From NCBI GenBank assembly GCA_037903475.1, contig JBAJFG010000011.1, positions 947,079 through 1,011,078 of the forward strand: a DNA stretch of 64,000 nucleotides, given 5' to 3'. The notes below the pieces were generated by a model that saw nothing but the letters and a program-made list of their open reading frames with translations, was not told the DNA's origin and did no database searches. The stretch's first letter is position 1, and every line of letters begins with the position of its first letter. Below are positions 13,279 to 25,162 of this stretch, piece by piece. Position numbers and translations under genes: made by a program. The stretch comes from Ancylostoma caninum. Its lineage: Eukaryota > Nematoda > Chromadorea > Rhabditida > Ancylostomatidae.

Positions 13279-14557
13279 GGTATGTGAAAAAGTTTCCGCC
13301 CTCTAGCGATGAGTGGTTATATCGTTAGCTATCCTTGCAAATACTCTGTAAAGCCTACTTCATTTTGTTGCTTTGACATCTGCCAATAATATTTAGTACA
13401 TATTTGTTTCGATTTATATCAACATCATTGTGTTTTATGGCGATAATCATGCCGATATTTGAGCCAAGTAAGCGTCATTTGCGCGAAGCACTTCTTTTCT
13501 GCTTCAATTTGAAGAAAACTGCTGCCGAGTCTTGCCGAATGTTCATGGAAGCTTATGGGGACCATGCTCCATCAGAAACAACATGCAAAGAATGGTTCCG
13601 ACGCTTAAGTAGTGGTGATTTCGATGTTGGAGACAAGCAACGCAGTGGAAGGGCAAAAGTTTTTGAAGACAAAGAACATCAATCACTAATTGATGAAGAT
13701 CCACGCCAAACACAAGAAGAGATTGCCAACTCTCTAAATGTTGATAGATCCAACATTTCCAAGCGTCTCAAAGCCATGGGAAAGGTTGATAAGGAAGGCA
13801 GATGGGTACCATACGACTTGACAGAACGCGACATGGAAAGAAGAAAAACCATCTGTGAAATGTGTCTTGACAAACAAAAAAGGAAGGGATTTCTGCATCG
13901 TATCGTTACTGGAGACGAAAAGTGGATCTATTTCGATAATCCGAAGCGCCGGAAAGCCATTTGCGACCGTGGCCAACCATCACAATCGACGCCAAAGCGC
14001 AATATCTATGGGAAGAAGGCATTGCTGTGTATCTGGTGAGACCAGAAGGGAGTCATCTATCATGAGCTGCTTAAACCAAGCCAGCCGATCACGGGCGATC
14101 TCTATAAAGAGCAAATGATTTGTTTGAGCAGAGCATTGCACCAGAAACGGCAACACGAGACAAGGCAGCACAAAGTCATTTTGCTGCATGACGATGCTCG
14201 TCCACATGTTACAAAAGCAGTGAAGGAGACGCTTGAAGCACTTCGCTGGGATGTGTTGCCACATGCGGCTCATTCACCAGACTGTGCTCCGTCAGACTAC
14301 TGTTTGTTTCGGTTGATGGCCCACGGGCTTTCCGAGCAGCACTTCCAGTCTTTCGGAGACGTCGAAAAATGGGTGAGGGAATGGATCGAGTCAAAGGACG
14401 AGGCCTTCTACCGCCGCGGCATCCGTATCCTACCAGAAAGATGGGAAAAGGTTATAGCAAACGATGGCCAGTACTTTGATTGATCTATCTGTTTCTTTTC
14501 TATTTTGAAAAGACATTCAATTTCGTTTAAAAAAGAGCGGAAACTTTTTCACATACC
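13279..14557 (+). mobile_element. Mariner-like element, 1,279 bp
   Basis: The inverted ends read GGTATGTGAAAAAGTTTCCG from each side. A TA lies at 13277-13278 and again at 14558-14559. The element carries one transposase frame (13449-14483). It inserted about 50 bp beyond the end of the hAT-like MITE, in the same repeat-rich stretch. Confidence 0.95.
13449..14483 (+). pseudogene. Mariner transposase with one in-frame nonsense codon
   Basis: The frame is 345 codons including the stop, the normal length for mariner transposases, which cut and paste the element at TA sites. The N-terminal paired-type DNA-binding region is seen around residues 1-110. The DD34D catalytic acids are present: an Asp in VTGDEKW near residue 156, one in HDDARPH, and one in HSPDCAPSDY. 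At codon 197 (14037-14039) a TGA replaces the second Trp of the conserved WWDQ motif; the same frame is open on both sides with no shift. I chose the Met at 13449 over the upstream Met at 13404 because family members start with an MP..PSKRHLRE-like sequence. Only this stop is visible, so inactivation seems recent. Confidence 0.93.
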
Positions 14558-14559
14558 TA

Positions 14560-16280
14560 ATAAATACATTTTCTTGTTTTGTTAAGACTCTGCAATTTGG
14601 ACATCGGACTCTCCTTCATCTATCTCTCCTGACCTTTCTAAACATTGCCGCTGCGACAGTCGCCTGAGCATAGGCCAATGAGGCCGCGACGGCTTCGCTG
14701 CGCCAAGGAGTCGACGAGAAGAACTCGCGTGGACAGCTGCGTCGTTCCTAACTTTGCAAATCAGGTTCCAGGCCTAAATAACAAGAAAAGCAAGGAAACA
14801 ACAGCTCTGTTTTATGAACAGTAGTCCGTACCTCAGGTTCTTTGCATAAACAGCAAGAAAAGCAAGGAAACAATGGCCAACTACAGTCCGAAACATCGGC
14901 TAAATGATCGCGTCTCGTCGGCCAGCAGCTGGCAAGTTAATCGCATCGTGTCTTTTTCGAAGGAAGAGTATAAACAGGAAGCGACAGGACCTGCAACTTC
15001 ATGTCGCGACTCGCGAAAATGAACGCCCACTACCAATGCTCGACCACTGCACCTGCATGCATCTACTCTGAACCTATCGCTTTTAAGCAGTTTGTTCGTG
15101 CGCGGTGCTCTTCACACCAATTCACCTGCAGATACCACACGAGTGATGATCACATCATATCTTATCATAAGTCTGATAACTCTCATTTCATCTGCTCGCT
15201 AGCGTCAAAGGTGGTTGGTGATTGTGAGAACTTTTGTGAGTTTACTTGTGGTTTTGCCGCATTGACAGTGTAAACACAAGTCTGCGACGTAGTAATCAAA
15301 ATAAAGTTAGAAAAGAAGGCAGTTTGAAAGGTTATTCGATGACAGTCATGATTAGCATAACACCCCAGCAGCAGTACTTCATTATCGATAGCATTCCGCC
15401 TTTCATTATTTGACACTTATAGATAGCTTATACCAGCTAATTGTGGACATCAAAATAGAAATAGAGCAACGATGGCGGTGTAAAACGTCATCATTATTGC
15501 GAAGCACAGGTACTGTATTAGATTTGTATGGATTTAGAAGCCTAAATGCAGTACTCGAACATTCAAAGTGGTTTGCGCAATTCTAGTAACCGCTTGGACA
15601 CAGTTGGAGTTCGAGCCTACGCAAGTGATTATCACAATAGACATTTAAAAACAGCACTCTGTGGATTAAAACCTATTCCTCATCAAAAATTATACTTGCC
15701 AAACACCTTCAGGTATGCTAAATGAGGAATTTTGCGAAATTCGGCAAAACAGGAGATTTCTTGCTCGGTTACGTAGAAGCCATGTAGGCTTGAAAAGTGA
15801 CGAGAAGAATGGGTCAAGAGAAGCTCTATGAAGTAAGTTTCACCTAATTCAAAATTAAGCTCGCTACATGTTGCTCACTTCTATGCCTCTGCATAAACTA
15901 CAACAAAATTTCCCTTTAGTAACTGAATGATCTATTGAACTGCTGTAATACGCTTGTTGTCACTATCATTTAGAAACTGAATATAATTGAATATTTGGAT
16001 GACGTGAAGAAACTTTCCAAAATATGACTCAAGTTGTTGAAACATTAAATCAGTAGAATACTTTAAAATTCAATTTTCAATACCGCTTGTGGTCTAAACC
16101 AATCGAAATGTATTTTATATCTCGTAGATGCTTCACGGTTGTTCGCAATAGGTTTCCCTCGGACGACATTGACAACCTTGATGGTGAAAATAACGACATT
16201 ATCGAGGTACCTTGGGAGGAACAAATTGACCACCAGTCCCAGTGATAGCTGTAACACCCGAAATGTCTGTGTGTTAGTTT
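14560..16280. other. Stretch without a supported gene
   Basis: Only short frames occur (15001-15273 plus, 15183-15416 minus, 16063-16338 minus). None has recognisable domains or paired splice sites. Confidence 0.45.
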
Positions 16281-16285
16281 TTTTC

Positions 16286-17501
16286 CTCAAAAACGAAGGA
16301 TGCCACGTTGGGGGAGAATTGGCACCCCTTAGGTGCATAACTTGTGCGCTCCTTCAAACCAGAGAAATTTCCTGGAAATTTTCCGAGGTTGGGATAAAAA
16401 TGTGCTCCGATGACAATTTTCTGGTTCTGACAGGTCCACTAACAAGTTCGAATGAGTTCTAGCTGGTTCTTAAAGGCAGCACCCACGGAAACTTTTATTT
16501 CTCAGAGTTTCACACTTGCTTATTCTTTACCGCGTTCCGAATGGTTCTTATACAACGTTTTCCTATATAACAACAACGAGAACCAACTGCGTTTAGCGCA
16601 GTAATTTTTGTGCTAGCGATCAATTTGGACAAGTTTTCCGCTAGTTGTTTATTGCGCACTCGCTATGGAAACAGCTGTTTTGCTGCAATTTTGATGAAAT
16701 TCAGTCGTTTTTTCTCTTTGTGGGTTCTCTCGATGATTTTTTTTGTACTTTTTGCTATTTTTATTAGCTGGAATGTGATCTCATTCGCATTTTAGGGAAT
16801 GTGAAGCTGTTTGGCAAGAGTTCAAACTAGTTTTCGTTGGAATTTCAATTTTCTCCAAATTCTCCTCCATTAAAAGATTTCAAGATGTTTTGATTTCTAT
16901 GCGACTCCTTTGCTGAGTGCTACACATTTTCCAGTGGTTATTTATCTTGATGAGGTGTAGAAAGGCTGTATTTTAGAACAAATAATTGATTGCGCAAATA
17001 TCCACCTGGTGAAAAAACGACATTATTGATCTTTTGATGTCAATTCCCATCTCATGGCTCATGCTACTCGACCACACCTGCTACGCGTTACCTGGCCATG
17101 AGCGTCCAAAAACGGCGTTTTTGGTGTTATCGGAAAGTTTCGACTTTATGAAAGTGTTCAGCATCTTTGATACCTTTGGAATACGCTAATTTTTTTTTGA
17201 TCAAAAATTTCCGTGGGTGCTGCCTTTAACAGTCTCGTGCTATGATTAGTTTTCCGAGAATTTTAGCTTGGATTTGGGATAAGTTGCACAAACCGATTGC
17301 AACTGGGATAAATCGTTCACGAACTGTACGCATTCCTTGCTGAAACTTCGTTCTTAGACTTCAGTAGAAGCCATTATTATTATTCTTCTAGTAGTTCATT
17401 TTTCCCTAGAAGAGCCCCAATGTGTAGGTAACCCACTTCTGAGTCTGACTGGACGTTGTATTCCCCGACCTCTAGTGAGCCTCAAATCGTGCTGTGCCCT
17501 G
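16286..17501. mobile_element. hAT-like MITE copy 3, truncated and interrupted
   Basis: From about 16286 the sequence matches the right half of the copy at 12317-13223 in the same orientation, and it ends with the shared terminus GTGCTGTGCCCTG at 17501. The left half and left inverted repeat are missing. The match is interrupted between 16470 and 17229 by a TTAA-flanked element and then resumes with the equivalent internal sequence. Confidence 0.82.
16474..17225. mobile_element. TTAA-flanked piggyBac-like MITE nested in a hAT MITE
   Basis: The inverted ends read AGGCAGCACCCACGGAAA and TTTCCGTGGGTGCTGCCT. TTAA flanks both sides (16470-16473 and 17226-17229). The uninterrupted sequence in the other hAT-like copies has CAAA at the equivalent point, so the host site can be read: one TTAA was duplicated on insertion. 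This is the strongest evidence for the target-site rule of the AGGCAG family in this window. Confidence 0.88.
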
Positions 17502-18400
17502 GCCTCACCACATCCTTATGGTGAGCTACTAGCAGGTTCTGCATCTCCTTTATATGCTGTATCCATAGGTAGCCACAAAATGTCTCCGAATGGTTTTCCC
17601 TTGCGCAGTCTGTAGCAGACTGCTAACATAAACTGAGATATTAAGCCGCTGAACACGTTAGGACTCATTGGCCAACGCTCCCGAAGCGGCGAGTAGTCAG
17701 CTCAGCTTGTAGCGATCCGCCTCTCGGCTCCAAAATGTAGCCGGTTCGAACTTTTCAAAAACGGCAATTTTGTCGCGTTTGTGTGGTACTGGATGTCTTT
17801 GATGTAGAGTACCGGCGAGAAGGTTTAGGATATGTTTACACCTAGTTGTGGGACGAGATAGGGCAATGCCCTCAGAAATACATTGAAAAAAAAAACATGG
17901 CCTCAGTATCTGCGAAGTGCATGTTCTTTAGTCGTGCGATTGAAATAGGCATTTATGCAGATCAACTTGCAACCACGCCCTCTGCTGCCGCCATCGATTG
18001 ATGGCCATAAAAGAAAATTTCTCAGATGACGAGAGCTTTTCAGATTCGAAAAAAGTAGTGAAGTGAATCCTGTGTTCAGTAAAGTTGTAGTGAATTGGTT
18101 ATGTTCAATTACTCAGACATTCGAGGAGCTCTATCCTCGGAGAGTTGGGCTAGTTCGACCCTCAAATTCCCCCTCTCAGGCGGGGCTCAGGTGTGCTACC
18201 GCTTGCATCCAGTTGCTAACTCGCCTGAATAGAGTTGCTAAAGTGCCGCCCTGAGCGGTCTCTAGGATGTGTGCTGCTATCAATCAAAGTGCAGTGTTTC
18301 GAAAATCGAGTGGGTCACGCGGCTGTTGCAAATTCTGCAACAAATTTGATTTTTAAAATCTCTCTTAAGCTTTTTTTCTATTATTGTTCTTCTTGTTATT
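17502..18400. other. Stretch without a supported protein gene
   Basis: Apart from the tRNA-like sequence near 17.7 kb I see no exon with matching splice phase or known domain. Confidence 0.4.
17683..17755 (+). other. Degenerate tRNA-like sequence
   Basis: A D-arm-like string AGCTCAGCTTGTAGCG is followed about 45 bp later by a B-box-like GCCGGTTCGAAC. The stems do not pair well enough for a working tRNA. It could be a tRNA relic or a SINE head. Confidence 0.35.
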
Positions 18401-18407
18401 CCATGTG

Positions 18408-18408
<1 letters not shown>

Positions 18409-18451
<43 letters not shown>
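18409..18451. repeat. (CT)n microsatellite
   Basis: An uninterrupted CT dinucleotide run of about 20 copies, followed by imperfect CTCT and (CTAT)n sequence to about 18495. Confidence 0.95.
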
Positions 18452-18454
<3 letters not shown>

Positions 18455-18578
18455 TCCTCTCTGTCCCTCTCATTCTCTCTATCTATCTATCTCTTATATT
18501 TAGTAATCGTATTGATCCTAGCGTCATATTTTTCCAAGAATTTGTTGGTTTAACGAAAGCGCAATTCTTTAATTTCAG

Positions 18579-19081
18579 GAATAGTTATGACGTCTGAAGT
18601 TTTGGACATCGGAATTGTGGAGGATAAAAATAGAGTGATGGAAATGCTCCGGAATATGTGAATATGTGGAATTACCCATGGCTGCGAGTAAGTTCTCTGA
18701 AAAGTTCATTAATATAGTTCTACAATTGATGGTATTGATGATGGTGCAGTGGTTACTCTTAATGTGTGCATCTTCTTTCCAGTCTTTGCATCTGGAAGGA
18801 TGTCAGCTGCCGTCGTCTTCGCATTCGGTACCGCGAAGTATGTTTGCTTACGCGGCGTCGACCTCGTCCGACCGTGGAAGAAGCTAAGAAGAAGCTTCCG
18901 GATTTGATTATCTAGACTGTCGCAGAACTATGTGAGTTGGAGTTTTTCAGAGAATTTACCTGTTGCTCTAACCTTTTTTTAATTTCAGACATCCCAACTT
19001 CGATACGGACAGCCACCACTACATTGCTGCTCTCCGAAATCTTGAGCGTCTTCATGTAGATGTTCATCTGGTTCAGCATAG
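18579..19081 (+). CDS. Possible multi-exon gene, unrecognised, internal link unresolved
   Basis: Three exon-like pieces line up. Piece one follows an AATTTCAG acceptor, has an ATG at 18587 and can be spliced at 18657. Piece two starts at 18783 after TTTCCAG in the matching phase and reads a basic stretch beginning LCIWKDVSCRR. Piece three (18989-19081) follows TTTCAG, reads HPNFDTDSHHYIAAL and ends at a good GTGAGC donor. The link from piece two to piece three needs a frame change that I could not explain with a good intron, and the direct frame hits a stop near 18913. It may be a decayed gene or I may be missing a small exon. I do not recognise the family. Confidence 0.28.
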
Positions 19082-20870
19082 GTGAGCATATGCGTTTTTC
19101 GTTTTTCTGCGTGGACGACGAAACCAACAACGACAACATGGAGGAGGAGCTTTAGAAGACATCGGTTTTTTTTTCTGAAGAATGTTGTATTTTTTGTAGA
19201 GAATGTTGTTTTTTTTTTCTCGTATCAGTGACCTTCGATGTTGTTTAGTAATGTTCCGGCGTTTTTTCATTCTCGTTAATGCGTACATGCTGATTGAAGA
19301 AGAATATAAATGATCAGTTCTCTCGCATGTTTATGTTTCCAACTATCATTTAGCTAAACAAAGGTATAGTTATATTAGCGGTGTTCATACCTAGTAAAAG
19401 GCTAAGGCTAGAATTTTTGAACGGCCGGGTTTTGGACCATGGAAGGGTGCGGGCCTTATTGGGTCAGCGCAGTTGCAATACTATTGCAGCAGAGTTGTGG
19501 TAACTGTGCTGCTCAAAGAGGAGAACTCCCGGCACACATTATCAACACTGCCTTCAAAGTGCTGCTAAATTTGCAGCTCCACTCCAACTGTGATGGCTGA
19601 CCTACTGTCTACTTATTTGAGATGAATTGAGTGGGAGGACCAAGAACTTTTCGCAAGAAGTGGCAGTGAATCTGCATGTCAGAATAACCGAGCTCGTCGC
19701 TTATTATTACGAAGAAACGAAAAGTAGCTGGGTAGAAGGAGGACACTCCATAGGAAACTGGGAATTCACTCCAGCTATATCAGTGATTAGTTTCACTTCT
19801 TGCCCAGGATCAGTTCAGTATAACTAGGGTGACTGTGGTATCATTATTTCAGAATTTGGAAAGCCTTCTTCATGTTAGAAGAATCCTTGTTTTCGGCGAC
19901 CGATCAATGGCGTAAACGCCAGAAGTAATAGTGTTTGCTCGTCGGTCTCGTTGCATGTATCTGATTACGATGGTTTGGGCCTGCAAAAATTGGATACTTT
20001 TCGACATCATGCAGCTAATGCCATGGGTGCAGCAAAGTGAAAAGAAATGTTTATTTTATTATTTGATGTCCTTACAAATGCCGCTCATCTTCCAAAGCAG
20101 CTGAGCTGTCAGTCCTGGGAATAGGCCAGGAATAGCGGTACTCAATACACCCTCCTATCGTGGCCTGACACGTGCGGATGGTAGGGCCTGGCCATCCACT
20201 TGAGTCATGGCGACGAATGTGTTGAGGGAGCAGCTTCACTCTTGTGACCTATAGAACTTATCAAGGAGAAATGAAAATACTTATAGTCATTTCTGCATCT
20301 TTTCCTAAACTACTTTTAAATGTAGTAGGTTTGGCCTGTCTAAAAATACGTTTTCTGATTGGAAATTTTCAGTGCTGACTGTGCAATTCTTCATCATTTA
20401 TACTCCCTCAAATGGGTCGCATTCAGCACGCTGGTGAACAGGAGCTGCTGAACCCCTCCCTCTTCCAATGTTAAGGAAGTAGCAATCGATTCTCCGACTA
20501 TCGCGCTTATGGAGAAATTGTCTCTGCACTACTCCACCTATTGTGACTGATCACCTCGTCGTACCACTAGTGCACTAGTAATTGCTTTATCTGGAATGAA
20601 ATGCGCTATAGGAGGTTCGATGTTGGAATTCTACTGACGAGCAAGTTGTCCTACCGTGACTAGAGTTGGGTGGGGCACTTTGAATTGATCAGCGAGATGA
20701 AACCCTGTGCGAGGCTTTGGAGCGTGTCTCTCGCGAAAATTCTCTGTTGAACACGTTGAGCGAATTTTCCGTACCTAGCCTGAGGGATTCTATAGGCTGG
20801 GCAACTCGCATGTCCGCAAAACTGTGAGCATACTAAGCAACTGCCGCGGTGGACGTTTCTGGTATGACCC
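19082..20870. other. Stretch without a supported gene
   Basis: Only short frames such as 19627-19827 plus and 20660-20872 minus occur. No domain, transposon end or RNA gene is recognised. Confidence 0.45.
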
Positions 20871-20876
20871 ACCAGC

Positions 20877-21783
20877 CAGGGCGCAGCACAAGGTGGTCAG
20901 TGTCGGTTGGGGAGTACTAAGTCCAGTCGGATTCCGAAATGGGCTACTAAGTACCTACACACTAGGGTTCTTTCAGGAAAAGCAGATAGCACTAAAAAAG
21001 TGACTTAAATAAGCGTTAGTGAGACGACGAATGATGTTTCAGCAAGAAATGCGTGCCATTTAGCGAAGACAGCCTAAATCATTTCAAATTCAAGCTAAAA
21101 TCCTCGAAAAACCGATCTCAGTACAGAACTGTTTGATGCCGCTAGAACTCGTTGAAACTTGTTATAGGACCTGTCAGATACAAGAAATTGTCATTGGAGC
21201 GTGGTTTTTTCTCTCAAATCCGGAACTTTCCCAGGAAATTTCTCTCGTTTGAGGAAGTGTTCCGATACGCTGTCAACTCCAAGGAATGCGCCTAGGTGGT
21301 AACAACTCTCCCCCAAAGTGGCATCTTTCGTTTTTGAGAAACCGTCTTCGTTTTTGAAAAAAACCGTCATTAATGGTCAAAAAATGGTCAAAAACCACTT
21401 TTTGACCATTAGTGACGGTTTTCTCAGAAACGAAGACGGTTTCTCAAAAACGAATGGTGCCACTTTGGGGGGATACTCGTTGGTATAGTGCGCATCTACA
21501 GTCAAAATTCCAACATGATACGTCTCCTACAGGTTGAGCAACACCTGATTACCACTGGAGCGCACCAGAGTGCAGGGTAGGGATGGATTAAATGGTTGAA
21601 CAACGGTGGTGTTCAGCCACGAATTTGATGATCCTCCAGAAGTGCCTCTCCGAAATCTGCTTGTGTCTAACATCAGTAGACGGTTAGCGGTTGGCTACGC
21701 CCGGGACACTGGTGCTAAGCCCCCTGAATCTGCAGGACGCTACTAAGTCACGGTGCTCAATGACCACCTGGTGCTGCGCCCTG
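20877..21783. mobile_element. hAT-like MITE copy 2, 907 bp, inverted
   Basis: Same element as 12317-13223 in the opposite orientation and of exactly the same length. A perfect 8-bp duplication, CCACCAGC, lies at 20869-20876 and 21784-21791. The central hairpin is retained. Only a few base differences from copy 1 are visible in the parts I compared, which suggests recent amplification. Confidence 0.93.
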
Positions 21784-22204
21784 CCACCAGCGCAGATTTT
21801 AATAAATGCTAGGTGAAGTATAACTATGATGGGTTTAATTGGCCTCTTGTTTGAATTGTTATTCGTATGATACTTTTTAGATGGTTCTTCTATTTTTCGA
21901 GTCAGAAATGAGCCCAACATGGACTTCAGAAGAGTTCATCCAATCGATTGACATGAGAACACTATATTTTTTTGACAAGTACCGATTTTTGAAGGACAGT
22001 GAGAAAAAGATCATGAGAATGCTGGCTCAATTACTGAATGAAAATTTATATGAACCATGGACGATATCGGAAACAAATCAAGTGAGATTAGAGCGCCAGA
22101 AATGGTCCAGTCAGTATTAGGCGATGACGAATGAGTCAGAAAACGTTGTCGAATGTGGTAACTTATGTATGTTGTGCATGCGCTGAACCATCAGATGATT
22201 GTGA

Positions 22205-22960
22205 AGAGGTTCGTCCAGTTTCGACCCGAATCGTCACGGTGGTGTGCCCGCCGTGCAGAAGAGTTCGCGTATCAATCTGCGTTCAGTAGTAAGTGCATTT
22301 GAAAAAAAACCTAATATTTAAATTATTATTATATAATTGAACAAAACCATACTCCCGATGTGCTTGGCGCTGTTGATGGTTGTCTGGTTAGGATACAACG
22401 CCCACAACAACACGGTCCCCAGTACTACTGCCGTAAGGCGTTTGCTGCGGTCAACATGGTGCCGTAGTAGACACCCGTGGGCGTTTTCTCTATGCACACA
22501 ACAGCTGCTATCCGGGCAGGTGCCACGATATATCGATTTGGGCCAGGACTAGCGCCATGCACATCTTTAACATTGGACGCGCTGTTTCCGGGTACAGACT
22601 GCTCGGCGATTCGGGATTCGCAAATGGAATAGCGATCATGACGCCATACCGCGAACGTGCAGCAGAGAGGGATCAACGGAAGGCACGGTTCAACAAACAT
22701 CATACACGCGCCCGACGCGTCGTGGAACGGCAGAGAAACATTCTGAAGTTTGAAAAAGAGATTCCCTATTCTTTACAGCATTGCCCGCATCGAACTTCCT
22801 AAGGTTCAGGAAATCATCAATGCATGCATCATTCTACACAACATAGTCATCAAACTGGGAGAGCAGTCAGCGAAGGAAGTATTCAGGCGCCATAGGTCCA
22901 GAATCCCTCACCTTCCCTTCGGGGTGGATGTGAAAGATTTTGTTACAGCTCACTTATGAC
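22205..22960 (+). pseudogene. PIF/Harbinger transposase relic with frameshifts
   Basis: Translated pieces in successive frames match the DDE nuclease domain of PIF/Harbinger transposases: an ARRAEEFAYQS-like segment near 22250, GAVDGCLVRIQRP near 22370, CYPGRCHDISIW near 22515, GDSGFANG near 22615, and KKRFPILYSIAR then IILHNIVI from about 22750. At least two frameshifts break it, near 22455 and near 22750, and stops follow in each abandoned frame. A separate open frame at 21881-22120 just upstream may be another part of the element, but I cannot show it. No inverted ends were identified. Confidence 0.8.
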
Positions 22961-22964
22961 ACTG

Positions 22965-24451
22965 GTAAAACACTATCTGATCTCTAAGCTCACTTGGACG
23001 CTAATAGTTGTATTTCATGTTGTGTATTTCTTGATATAGTGTTGATTGTTAGGTTGTTTTGATATTATGTTGATTGTCCTTGTTCATTGCTGCTCTCCTA
23101 TACTGCTACATTATCTAAGCAGGGAATTATCTTGTTGTTCATACTTCTTTCGGGATCATTCATTTCCTTTCATTATTTTTTGGATTCTCTGCGCTTCTTC
23201 CAAGGCGTCAATCGAACTATCCGTCGCCGATGGTGGAATGTCTATGTAGATACCCCGAATGATGTAAGTTCAAGACATTTCAATCCTTTCCAAATAATAC
23301 AAAGCATAGCAGTAAAGGTGTAGCAGATGGAATGAATAGGCTGAGTTGTAGTGTTTCAGTCTTCTTCGTCAAATTGGATGGATTTGGAGCTCTTATCTAT
23401 CCTTCGTTGCCGAAAATACCACAGTTTCTATTGAATGGGGGACAGCTTGAATTTATCTAACTAAGCGAAACAGTACAAGTAAGATTCTCAAGGGTGTTTT
23501 TTTTCTTTTCTTTTGTTGTTGTTTGTTTGATCTCTTCCGTTCCTTCATTACCTGAACCTCATGTTCGAACAAGTTTTGAATCTCAATGATAAGCGTTTGG
23601 TAACCTTTGTCTTCCAGCCCGTCGACTTAAAAATGAGGCTGTTAACTCACAATAGGTTCTGGACACACAAGGATTGTTTGAAAATATGCTGGAACAGATC
23701 ATAAAATATCAAGCACGCCTACCAAGGTGAGGAGCTTTCCTGCAGCTCCTAGAATTGCAAGCACAGGATTTCGTCCTTTTGTCTTGCTAGTAGTTTTCCC
23801 TACTGAGTTTTAGTTCTTCGTTGTTGATCGACGCTCCAAAGAAATCAAGCCGTTCCTACATCTTGCAGTCGTTTTCAGTCCTGAGAGTATTCTTCTGCAT
23901 GAAGAGGCAAGTAGATTACACAACTTGGTGGTTAGTGGGTAGACGATGCTAATCTTTCCTTATAGTTCTGAAATCTCGAGAGCATGATTTCGCATATACC
24001 AGCCAGAGAAGACAATGCGCGTAACCAAGCTAATCGCATTAATCCGTACGCGATCTTTGGGATTCGAACAGGGTATTTATCAGAGTACGCATCCTGACCC
24101 TGGAGCAAAAAAAGCCCATAGCTATTTGGTGCTCGTAAAACCAACTTGGTTATTTGTCGAGTGATGAAACGAGCTCTTTTCCATGTCCGTTGTCACTTGG
24201 CAACAGATATGCTCTATGAGAGGCTTAGCATAGATGAAAAAGTGAATGAAGATAATTCCGTTCGTTTGAACTGAACAATCAATGGCTTTTTTTTCGTGTG
24301 CGTTTCTCTTTGCCCTCATATTTCTCATTTGTTCTTCTCTTTCATTGCATTGTTCAGGGTGTGTTGATCTCATATATAACACCTAAGTTGAATTTATTTT
24401 TTTTTGTTTCGTTTTTCATTTCGTAGTTTCTCTTCGAGGATAGTTCGCACA
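22965..24451. other. Stretch without a supported gene
   Basis: Only short frames and T-rich sequence; no recognised exon, RNA gene or transposon end. Confidence 0.45.
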
Positions 24452-25162
24452 TCTGTATATATTAAAGCGAAAGTTTGTATGTATGTGTGTGTTTGTATGT
24501 AATGAATAGAAATCGAGGAGGATGAATCGATCCGGACCAAATTTTGCATGCAAATCCTACGCGGGCTGGTGGAGGTTTTAGGCTATTTTGCACCCGCGAT
24601 TATCGATTGATTTATCGATTATAACGATTTTGTTGATTCTTCCTTATTCTTGCCCAGGGGTCGGTGGGGACATGTCTTTTGGGGTTCCTCATTACACTGA
24701 ATACGAATATGACAACCGCACGAAATATTGATTTATTGATTTTATCGATTTTCCATTTTCGCTCGGGGACTGACAAGGAGATGTCTTCCGGGGCTCCTCA
24801 ATACGCTGAATACGAATATGACAAACATTTTGCACGAAATGTTGATTTATCGATTTTATTGATTTCTAGCTCTTCTCTTCTGCCCAATGAATCAGTGAAG
24901 ACATGTCTCCTGGAGTTCCTCGACATGCTCAATATGAATATGACAATTATTCCGTAGGAATACATCAATTAGATGTCACCGAAATAACGTTGCTGGTATT
25001 TCGCCCACAAGCCGGTGCTAAGAGGTTCGTTGAGCTTCGCTAATATGCTCACCACCAAAATTATGGACATTTTAATGAATTTATCGGTGTTAGTAATTGG
25101 CCTCAGCAGTGTGAGATAGCCGAGGTATGAAAACCCCGAGCGAAGTCGGGTATGGCAGCTAG
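24452..25162 (+). mobile_element. Non-autonomous Helitron, 711 bp
   Basis: The 5' end reads TCTGTATATATTAAAGCG, close to the usual Helitron start, and is preceded by A. The 3' end has a CCCGA/TCGGG hairpin shortly before CTAG, followed by T, so the insertion lies between A and T without target duplication. The interior has three imperfect tandem units, each with a GATTTATCGATTTTAT-like part and an AATACGAATATGACAA-like part. No Rep/helicase is encoded. Confidence 0.85.

Noticed and set aside
18235..18597. 120-codon frame with a Ser/Leu run
   Set aside because: It is created by the CT microsatellite.
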